Shown: positions 6,865-12,882 of the stretch, piece after piece | How positions within the stretch are numbered: the stretch's first letter is position 1 | How the letters are laid out: every line of letters starts with the position of its first letter | From: an uncultured Bacteroidales bacterium | GTDB taxonomy: Bacteria; Bacteroidota; Bacteroidia; Bacteroidales; UBA932 | Reading direction: 5' to 3' | NCBI GenBank assembly: GCA_946616385.1 | Contig: CAMOIZ010000013.1 | Location: 1 to 15,527 of the forward strand | DNA length: 15,527 nucleotides | Position numbers and translations under genes: made by a program | Notes under the pieces: generated by a model | Seen by the model: the letters and a program-made list of their open reading frames with translations, nothing else | What the model was told of the DNA's origin: nothing | Databases searched by the model: none

Positions 6865-7661
6865 TATCTATTCTTCAAATATTCCACCAAATAAGCAGTC
6901 TCATCGGTCTGGATAGCTCCTACGCCAAGTTCGCGGATGAGCCAGCCGTACCCTGCAAGCGGGTCTTTCAACGAAAGTGCATCATCGTGCCCGCCGCAAA
7001 GGGACCCCCACATCGTATTCACCCAAATCCTCCGACGCCCGCCGGACAAAGCGCCTGCAATGGTGAGAGCCGGATGGGAATCATCGTTGAAGACCCATTC
7101 ATAAATGCCGGGAGAGAGCGCCTTCTCATATTCTTCGATGCGGGCAAGAGCTCCTCCGCTGCATAAATGGATTATGGGCATGAAGATGACGTCTCCGGCA
7201 TCTTCCCCCATCAGGGCCTTGGCCTCTTCCGCACGCATGCCGCTCTTGAATATTATCTGATTCAGAGTCCCTGTCCTGCGCGCTATCCGGACTATCTGCC
7301 GGAAATGCCGGAATGCCTTGTCTATGTTTATCATGACGCGGCCCTTGGAAGCAAGCAAAGCTTCTTCGAGGCTGGTGGCACCTGCCGGCCGGAAGAGAAC
7401 GGGACCGTGATGCAGGATAAGTTCTCCGCCAAGAGTTCTGCGTACATCCACCTCAACTATATCCGCCCCGGCAAGGATGGCTGCTTCGATGGAAGCCACC
7501 GAATTCTCGGGCACATCCTTCCAGTCTCCCCTGTGAGAAGCGACCAGGACACTCCTGTCCGAAGGATCGAGCAGGCGGACGCGGATGGAATCCGCACGCG
7601 TCTGTGCAAGGGCCGAAACCGACATCAGCGCGGAAGCCGCTATGAACAACCACCTCTTCAT
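6864..7661 (-). CDS. Secreted glycerophosphodiester phosphodiesterase-like protein
   Basis: 265 residues from ATG 7661. This start is chosen because it gives a clean signal peptide (MKRWLFIAASALMSVSALA, cleavage before Gln20) and an ATGA overlap with the uvrA stop; an in-frame codon at 7697 would bury the signal 12 residues in. The GDPD fold shows ASHRGDW (41-47), PENS (51-54) and VEVDVRRT (69-76), giving the expected His43, Arg44, Glu52, Glu70 and Asp72. The usual HD of the general-acid motif reads HHGP (84-87). GDPDs split glycerophosphodiesters into glycerol-3-phosphate and an alcohol. A periplasmic one next to phosphotransferases could trim or recycle the phosphodiester product. The altered motif makes activity less certain. 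Confidence 0.8.
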   Translation of the reverse strand: MKRWLFIAASALMSVSALAQTRADSIRVRLLDPSDRSVLVASHRGDWKDVPENSVASIEAAILAGADIVEVDVRRTLGGELILHHGPVLFRPAGATSLEEALLASKGRVMINIDKAFRHFRQIVRIARRTGTLNQIIFKSGMRAEEAKALMGEDAGDVIFMPIIHLCSGGALARIEEYEKALSPGIYEWVFNDDSHPALTIAGALSGGRRRIWVNTMWGSLCGGHDDALSLKDPLAGYGWLIRELGVGAIQTDETAYLVEYLKNR

Positions 7662-10489
7662 TGCCTGCGAAGGTATTGAGCCGTGAATGAGTCGCACTCC
7701 TCCACCATCTTCTCCGGAGTTCCCGCATAGACTATCTCGCCACCTCGGGCTCCTGCATCAGGGCCCAGGTCGATTATCCAGTCGGCGCTGCGGATGACGT
7801 CCGGATTGTGCTCTACCACCACCAGGGAGTGTCCTGCATCGAGCAGGGCGTCGAAAGCCTTCAGGAGTTTTTCCACGTCATAGAAATGCAGTCCGGTGGT
7901 AGGCTCGTCGAAGATGAACATTATCTTCTCCTTCTTCTTGTTCTCCGAGCTGAGCGAAAGGAAATAGGCCAGTTTGATCCGCTGGCTCTCACCGCCTGAA
8001 AGTGTGCTGCTGCTCTGGCCTAGCTTCAGATATCCAAGCCCGACATCCACCAATGGCTGCAGCTTGCGGGCGATATTCCGGGCCGGATCTTCCTTACCCT
8101 GTGAGAAGAACTCGATTGCATCTTCTATGCTCATGTTGAGTATGTCGTCGATGTTCTTCCCGCGGTAGCGCACCTCGAGCACATCCTGCTTGAAGCGCTT
8201 GCCTCCGCATTCCTCGCAGACCATCGTGACGTCCGACATGAACTGCATGGGTATGGTGACGACACCTTCTCCCTGGCACTCGGGGCAACGGCCGCCTTCC
8301 TGGTTGAAAGAGAAGTAAGAAGGGCCGTAACCGTTGATTTTGGCATACTGCTGGTCGGAGAGAAGCTTGCGTATCTCATCGTAAACCTTCAGATATGTCA
8401 CAGGATTGCTGCGCGTGCTCTTGCCTATGGGGTTCTGGTCGACATACTCGACCCTGCTGATGCGGTCGAGGTTCCCGGACAGACGCCTGTGAGTGCCGGG
8501 GAGGTCGCCGGAATCGTTCAGATGACGATACAGAGCCGGGTACAGGATGTCGCCGACAAGGGAGGATTTACCGGAACCGCTTACGCCGGTGACTACCGTG
8601 AGAGTCCTCAACGGGAACTCGGCGGTAACGTCCTTGAGATTGTGTTCCATCGCGCCTTCCACCTTGATGGAATAGTTCCAGCTGCGCTTGCTGCGTTGGT
8701 ATCTCGGCCGGCCGGCCAGGTACTGAAGGGTAAGGCTGCGTTGGAGGCCTGCGCCGGCGTCTTCAGCCTTTCCATGATATATCACTTCGCCGCCGTTGAC
8801 ACCCGCCAGCGGGCCCATGTCGATGAGCAGGTCTGCGGCGCGGATGATATCTTCGTCATGCTCGACTACGAGCACAGTATTTCCAAGGTCGCGAAGACGG
8901 CGGAGGACGCCTATCAGGCGTTCGGTGTCCCTTGAATGAAGTCCGATAGAGGGTTCATCCAGTATATAAAGAGAGCCTACCAGCGAACTGCCGAGTGCGG
9001 TCACCAGGTTCACCCTCTGGCTTTCTCCTCCGGAAAGGGTGTTCATGGTCCTGTTCAGCGTGAGATAGCCGAGGCCCACATCGTCGATACATTCGAGGCG
9101 GGAGATTATTTCCTGCAGTGGCTCTGCAATAGTCTCCAGCTCGATCTTTTGAAGGCCTGCGCCGGACTCCGGCATGCCGCGCGACAACGAACGGAAGAAA
9201 ACGAGAGCATCTTCTGCCGTCATGTTCAGTATGTCGGCGATGGTTTTTCCGGCGACTTTTACATAGAGAGCCTCTTTGCGGAGCCTGCTGCCATGGCATT
9301 CCGTGCAGGCAGTCCGTCCGCTGAAGCGGTTCTCCATGAATTTGTACTGTATCTTGTATCGCTGGGTATGGACCCAGTCGAAAAACTCGTTGATGCCTAC
9401 TATGCTTTCCTCGTCGCCTTCTACGCTGTGGCCGTTCCAGATGGCATCCTTCTCCTTCTCCGTCAGATTGCAATATGGTTCAAAAGGGCGTATGCCGTAA
9501 CGGGGGGCGACATGCACGAGATGTTGGGTGAACCACCCCATCTTGTCGCCGCGCCAGCAGGCAATGGCTCCGTCGTATATGCTTTTGGTCTTGTCCGGGA
9601 TGACCAGATCTTCGCTTATGCCTATTATTTTTCCAAGTCCGCCGCAGACGGGACATGCCCCCAGCGGAGAGTTGAAACTGAAAAGATAGTCATCCGGTTC
9701 GCGGAAGGTAATTCCATCCAGTTCGAAACGGCTGCAGAAATCTTTGCTTTCCAGGTCGGAAACCAGACGGATGTCGCCGCGGCCACGGGAGAATGCGTCA
9801 GAAATGGAGGAGAGCAGGCGGGTGCGAAGATCGGTATCGCTGACGTAGGAAGCCGGATCGGAGACCTTCAGACGGTCTATCAGCAGCATTGCATCTTCCG
9901 GATAATTCCCGTCAAGTTGCAGGACGTCTTCGATACTCACGGCCTTTCCGTCGACAAACAGGCGGGAATAGCCGTCTTCCTTCAAGCCCAGCATGAGTTC
10001 GACCTTGTCGCCGCGTTGTTTCCAGTTGAGATCTGCAAGTATGTAAAGTGTCCCCGGAGTATTCTCTTCCAGCCAGCGCATTACATCGGCCGGGCTGTCC
10101 TTGTGGACTTCCCTGCCGCTGACTGGGGAATAGGTGCGGCCCACCCGTGCGAAGATCAGACGCAGGAAGTCGTATATTTCAGTCGTGGTTGCAACCGTCG
10201 AACGCGGATTCTTGACGTTCACCTTCTGTTCTATCGCTATCGCAGGAGGTATTCCGTCGATCAGGTCCACATCCGGTTTGCTCATTCTGCCAAGAAACTG
10301 CCTGGCATAGGATGAAATGCTCTCCGCAAAGCGGCGCTGGCCTTCGGCATAGAGGGTATCGAATGCCAGTGAGCTCTTGCCGCTTCCGGATATGCCGGTC
10401 ACTACCACGAACTTGTCGCGCGGAATCTCAAGGTCAATGTTCTTGAGATTGTTGACCCTGGCGCCCTTTATGATGATGGATTCACTCAA
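7658..10489 (-). CDS. uvrA: UvrA-family excinuclease ABC subunit A
   Basis: 943 residues, full UvrA length. UvrA is the ATP-dependent damage sensor of nucleotide excision repair. Two ABC modules are complete: Walker A GISGSGKS (32-39) and GVSGSGKS (635-642), signatures LSGGESQ (485-491 and 830-836), Walker B YILDEP (508-513) and FIFDEP (858-863). The C-terminal zinc module CPEC/CEEC (735-738, 758-761) is present. In the first zinc module only CPVC (279-282) remains; the preceding CxxC seen in E. coli is missing. PPAIAIEQKV (81-90) resembles what I recall of a second UvrA type in Bacteroidota, so this may be the paralogue rather than the housekeeping copy. The start is TTG 10489: an in-frame TAA lies two codons upstream and no ATG or GTG is available near the N-terminal strand. 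It follows ybaK by 26 bases. Confidence 0.94.
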   Translation of the reverse strand: MSESIIIKGARVNNLKNIDLEIPRDKFVVVTGISGSGKSSLAFDTLYAEGQRRFAESISSYARQFLGRMSKPDVDLIDGIPPAIAIEQKVNVKNPRSTVATTTEIYDFLRLIFARVGRTYSPVSGREVHKDSPADVMRWLEENTPGTLYILADLNWKQRGDKVELMLGLKEDGYSRLFVDGKAVSIEDVLQLDGNYPEDAMLLIDRLKVSDPASYVSDTDLRTRLLSSISDAFSRGRGDIRLVSDLESKDFCSRFELDGITFREPDDYLFSFNSPLGACPVCGGLGKIIGISEDLVIPDKTKSIYDGAIACWRGDKMGWFTQHLVHVAPRYGIRPFEPYCNLTEKEKDAIWNGHSVEGDEESIVGINEFFDWVHTQRYKIQYKFMENRFSGRTACTECHGSRLRKEALYVKVAGKTIADILNMTAEDALVFFRSLSRGMPESGAGLQKIELETIAEPLQEIISRLECIDDVGLGYLTLNRTMNTLSGGESQRVNLVTALGSSLVGSLYILDEPSIGLHSRDTERLIGVLRRLRDLGNTVLVVEHDEDIIRAADLLIDMGPLAGVNGGEVIYHGKAEDAGAGLQRSLTLQYLAGRPRYQRSKRSWNYSIKVEGAMEHNLKDVTAEFPLRTLTVVTGVSGSGKSSLVGDILYPALYRHLNDSGDLPGTHRRLSGNLDRISRVEYVDQNPIGKSTRSNPVTYLKVYDEIRKLLSDQQYAKINGYGPSYFSFNQEGGRCPECQGEGVVTIPMQFMSDVTMVCEECGGKRFKQDVLEVRYRGKNIDDILNMSIEDAIEFFSQGKEDPARNIARKLQPLVDVGLGYLKLGQSSSTLSGGESQRIKLAYFLSLSSENKKKEKIMFIFDEPTTGLHFYDVEKLLKAFDALLDAGHSLVVVEHNPDVIRSADWIIDLGPDAGARGGEIVYAGTPEKMVEECDSFTAQYLRRQ

Positions 10490-10495
10490 ATCTTA

Positions 10496-10503
10496 CAAAT
10501 TTA
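10496..10503 (-). promoter_or_regulatory. Candidate -7 box for uvrA
   Basis: On the minus strand TAAATTTG (10503 to 10496) matches TAnnTTTG and ends 6 bases before the uvrA TTG start. No TTTG or TTG is found at the expected 19-21 base distance, so the -33 element is weak or absent. It lies in the 26-base gap after ybaK, so uvrA may have both its own promoter and read-through from ybaK. Confidence 0.45.
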
Positions 10504-10515
10504 CGCATTTTTCTC

Positions 10516-10995
10516 TCACAAAGGATATATCCCGGCACCTATATAATCAATAAGGGACTGCGGGTTGATTTTGAACTGCAATCCACGAACTCCGGCGCTG
10601 ATGTATATGTAATCGTATAGCAACGCCGATTCAAAAATAAAGGTCGGCAGAGGCTTCTTCATGCCTATCGGGGAGCAGCCTCCGCGGATATATCCCGTTT
10701 CCGGGAGGAGTTCCTTCATGTGAATCATTGCAGCAGACTTGTTGCCGGAAATTCTCGCGGCAACTTTCAGGTCGACTTCCATGTCGCCCGGCATTACGCA
10801 AACGAAGAGTCCATTCCTGTCGCCGCGCAGAACCAGTGTCTTGAAAACCTGTTCTATCGGTTCATCGAGCTGCTCCGCGACATGATCAGCTGCCAGATTG
10901 TTTTCGTCGACCTCGTAAGGCACAAGTTCATAGTTCACTCCTGCTGCATCCAGGAGTCTGGCAGCGTTTGTCTTCTGTATGTTCGTAGAAGTCAT
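10516..10995 (-). CDS. ybaK: YbaK/EbsC-type aminoacyl-tRNA deacylase (Cys-tRNA(Pro) deacylase)
   Basis: 159 residues, normal YbaK size. These cytosolic proteins hydrolyse mischarged tRNA, typically Cys-tRNA(Pro). Visible family features are QVFKTLVLRG (49-58) with the conserved Lys52, GGCSPIG (105-111) in the place of the GxxxPIG loop, and ISAGVRGLQ (132-140) near the C-terminus. The ATG at 10995 is chosen; an in-frame TTG at 11004 lies inside the candidate -7 box and cannot be transcribed from it. The stop is 26 bases before uvrA, so it could lead that operon. No functional link to the glycan genes is evident. Confidence 0.9.
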   Translation of the reverse strand: MTSTNIQKTNAARLLDAAGVNYELVPYEVDENNLAADHVAEQLDEPIEQVFKTLVLRGDRNGLFVCVMPGDMEVDLKVAARISGNKSAAMIHMKELLPETGYIRGGCSPIGMKKPLPTFIFESALLYDYIYISAGVRGLQFKINPQSLIDYIGAGIYPL

Positions 10996-11001
10996 AGAAC
11001 G

Positions 11002-11009
11002 CAAAGGTA
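11002..11009 (-). promoter_or_regulatory. Candidate -7 box for ybaK
   Basis: On the minus strand TACCTTTG (11009 to 11002) matches TAnnTTTG and ends 6 bases before the ATG at 10995. A matching -33 element is not seen; upstream is the A/T-rich tract around 11028-11039. It is divergent from the tRNA promoter. Confidence 0.5.
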
Positions 11010-11052
11010 CGCAAAAAGGATGTAGGATTTTTTAAAAAAGAGTAAAAAATAA

Positions 11053-11083
11053 TTTGCAGAAATTGAAAATATACCTATCTTTG
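11053..11083 (+). promoter_or_regulatory. Promoter of the tRNA-Asp gene
   Basis: TTTG (11053-11056), exactly 19 bases, then TATCTTTG (11076-11083) is a perfect Bacteroidota promoter. Transcription should start near 11089, about 20 bases before the mature tRNA 5' end. An AT-rich stretch (11026-11052) lies just upstream. Confidence 0.82.
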
Positions 11084-11109
11084 CATCCGCGTTTCGGCGC
11101 AACCAGACT

Positions 11110-11183
11110 GGTGCGGTAGTTCAGCTGGTTAGAATGCCGGCCTGTCACGCCGGAGGTCGAGGGTTCGAGTCCCTTCCGCACCG
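11110..11183 (+). tRNA. tRNA-Asp (anticodon GUC)
   Basis: 74 nt without encoded CCA. The acceptor stem is GGTGCGG (11110-11116) with CCGCACC (11176-11182), and the discriminator is G (11183), as in tRNA-Asp. The anticodon stem CCGGC/GCCGG encloses a 7-base loop with GTC at 11144-11146. The T loop is TTCGAGT (11164-11170). It has its own promoter and terminator and is a single tRNA. No direct repeat or integrase suggests that it serves as an attachment site here. Confidence 0.97.
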
Positions 11184-11188
11184 CAAAC

Positions 11189-11220
11189 AAATCAACCATT
11201 CCATTCGGGATGGTTGGTTT
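11189..11220 (+). terminator. Terminator hairpin after tRNA-Asp
   Basis: AAATCAACCAT (11189-11199) pairs with ATGGTTGGTTT (11210-11220) over 11 bp with one U-G pair, around a 10-base loop, followed by T-rich sequence. It begins 6 bases after the tRNA. The ATG at 11210, in frame with the polymerase, is part of the right arm, which argues against it as a start codon. Confidence 0.75.
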
Positions 11221-11239
11221 CGTTTATGGTAAAAATGAG

Positions 11240-11247
11240 TATCTTCG
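11240..11247 (+). promoter_or_regulatory. Weak -7 box before the Y-family polymerase
   Basis: TATCTTCG differs from TAnnTTTG at one position and ends 4 bases before the proposed TTG start at 11252. A TTTC at 11218-11221 lies 18 bases upstream as a poor -33 element. The gene needs a promoter here because the tRNA transcript probably ends at the hairpin. Confidence 0.35.
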
Positions 11248-11251
11248 TAAA

Positions 11252-12709
11252 TTGGATACACGCACCTACATAGCCATAGACCTCAAGTCGTTCTACGCCT
11301 CGGTAGAGTGCGCGGACAGGGGGCTTGATCCTCTGACTACCAATTTGGTAGTGGCAGATGCATCCCGCACGGAAAAGACCATCTGCCTTGCAGTGTCACC
11401 TTCCTTGAAGGCGTACGGAATAGGAGGCCGTGCGAGACTCTTCGAAGTCGTCAGGCAGGTCAATCGCATTAATGGAGAGCGCCTGCTACGCATTCCCGGG
11501 AGGCGCTTTTCCGGAGTTGCAACGCAGGACCCGGAAGTACGTTCAGACCCGACCAAAGCCCTCGGTTACCTGATCGCTCCTCCACGCATGCACCATTACA
11601 TGGAGGTAAGCAGCCGCATATACGACATCTACCTCAAGTACGTATCCTCCGAAGACATTCACGTGTATTCCATCGACGAGGTTTTCATAGATGCCACACA
11701 ATATCTGAGAATCTACAAAACCACTCCACACGACCTCGCCATGAGAATGATACGCGACGTACTGAAGGCAACCGGCATTACCGCCACTGCCGGCATTGGG
11801 ACGAACATGTATCTGGCAAAGATTGCGATGGATATCGAAGCCAAGCATAGCGAACCGGATGCCGACGGTGTGCGCATAGCATCGCTTGACGAGATGAGTT
11901 TCCGCCGAAAATACTGGGCACACCGCCCGCTCACGGATTTCTGGCGTATCGGGCGCGGGCTCGCCGCGCGCCTGGAAATGAATGGAATGCAGACTTTTGG
12001 CGATGTCGCCCGCACATCGCTGCTGAACCCCGATAAACTCTATCGCATTTTCGGGATCAATGCCGAACTTATCATAGACCATGCGTGGGGTTGGGAACCA
12101 TGCACCATAAAGGACATCAAGGCTTACCGCCCCGAAGGACACAGCATTAGCAGCGGGCAGGTACTGGCCGAACCTTATAGCTTCGAAAAAGCCCGCACCG
12201 TAGTACTCGAAATGGCCGACTCGCTCGCCATGCAAATGGTTTCAAAAAGAATACTTGCAGACCAGCTCATTATCAGCATAGGTTACGACAGCGATTCGCT
12301 GAACGGCAAAAACGGAGCCGGATACCATGGCCCGGTAGACAATGACTGGTACGGGCGTCCTGTGCCCAAGGCGGCCAATGGCTCGATCAACCTTGGCCAG
12401 CAGACGTCTTCGTCACAGTTGATACTGAAGGCGGCGGGCGAACTGTTCGATCGCATCGTCAACAGGAATCTCTTGGTCAGACGCATGTATGTAGTTGCAA
12501 ATCATGTAGTTCCCGAAGACCAGGCAGAAGCCGTGCAGTTGGACCTCTTCCAGGAAGAACACGACACGAAGAAAGAGCGAAGCCGCCAGGAGGCCATTCT
12601 CGAAATACGGCGCAAGTTCGGCAAGAACGCCATCCTCAAGGGCATGAATTTCGAAGAAGGCGCCACCGCGATTGAGCGCAATAAACAGATAGGAGGCCAC
12701 AAGGCATGA
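11252..12709 (+). CDS. Y-family translesion DNA polymerase (UmuC/DinB-like)
   Basis: 485 residues from TTG 11252. The start is set just before the conserved N-terminus, giving TYIAIDLKSFYASVE (5-19); the only upstream ATG (11210) lies in the tRNA terminator. Catalytic carboxylates are Asp10 in the first motif and Asp142-Glu143 in VYSIDEVFID. QLDLF (429-433) is a classic beta-clamp-binding motif. The C-terminal GKNAILKGMNFEEGAT and IGGHKA are characteristic of the Bacteroidota members of this family. It should carry out error-prone bypass of damaged bases. The stop overlaps the next start codon in ATGA, pairing it with the YolD-like protein, as Y-family polymerases pair with YolD-type genes in other bacteria. 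Confidence 0.9.
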   Translation: MDTRTYIAIDLKSFYASVECADRGLDPLTTNLVVADASRTEKTICLAVSPSLKAYGIGGRARLFEVVRQVNRINGERLLRIPGRRFSGVATQDPEVRSDPTKALGYLIAPPRMHHYMEVSSRIYDIYLKYVSSEDIHVYSIDEVFIDATQYLRIYKTTPHDLAMRMIRDVLKATGITATAGIGTNMYLAKIAMDIEAKHSEPDADGVRIASLDEMSFRRKYWAHRPLTDFWRIGRGLAARLEMNGMQTFGDVARTSLLNPDKLYRIFGINAELIIDHAWGWEPCTIKDIKAYRPEGHSISSGQVLAEPYSFEKARTVVLEMADSLAMQMVSKRILADQLIISIGYDSDSLNGKNGAGYHGPVDNDWYGRPVPKAANGSINLGQQTSSSQLILKAAGELFDRIVNRNLLVRRMYVVANHVVPEDQAEAVQLDLFQEEHDTKKERSRQEAILEIRRKFGKNAILKGMNFEEGATAIERNKQIGGHKA

Positions 12710-12882
12710 AAGACATATCAGAATACCTGGATATAATAGAAATGGCGCATCCGGATCCAGATCCGATACGCCATCCCAGAATGTCGATGCACGAGCGTGC
12801 CGCCCAATTCGCTCCCTTCGCAGCGCTGACGGGCTTCGACGAAGTCATTTCCGACACCGCCGACGCTCATAATTCCATTTAA
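12706..12882 (+). CDS. Short YolD-like protein (probably truncated)
   Basis: 58 residues from ATG 12706, overlapping the polymerase stop by 4 bases (ATGA). The core PRMSMHERAAQFAPFAALTG (25-44) matches the YolD-like family that accompanies Y-family polymerases in Bacteroidota. Family members as I recall them continue for several tens of residues after the ALTG(Y/F) segment. Here the frame stops 14 residues later (HNSI). The lost end coincides with the convergent fucosidase-HAD gene, whose stop overlaps by 4 bases. It may be a naturally short form or the remnant of a longer gene. Confidence 0.75.
   Translation: MKDISEYLDIIEMAHPDPDPIRHPRMSMHERAAQFAPFAALTGFDEVISDTADAHNSI

Noticed and set aside
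5339..6894. Plus-strand open frames of 291 and 246 codons opposite the Stealth genes
   Set aside because: They are antisense shadows; the minus-strand frames carry all Stealth conserved regions and overlap their neighbours in operon style.
7662..7697. Earlier in-frame start for the GDPD gene at 7697
   Set aside because: It lies inside the uvrA coding end and adds 12 residues before the signal peptide; the ATGA overlap at 7661 is the better start.
8936..10315. A 459-codon open frame on the plus strand opposite uvrA
   Set aside because: It is antisense to intact UvrA motifs and its translation shows no family features.
11028..11039. 12-base palindrome TTTTTTAAAAAA between ybaK and tRNA-Asp
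   Set aside because: It is a simple A/T tract in an AT-rich promoter region and not convincing as a specific operator or terminator.
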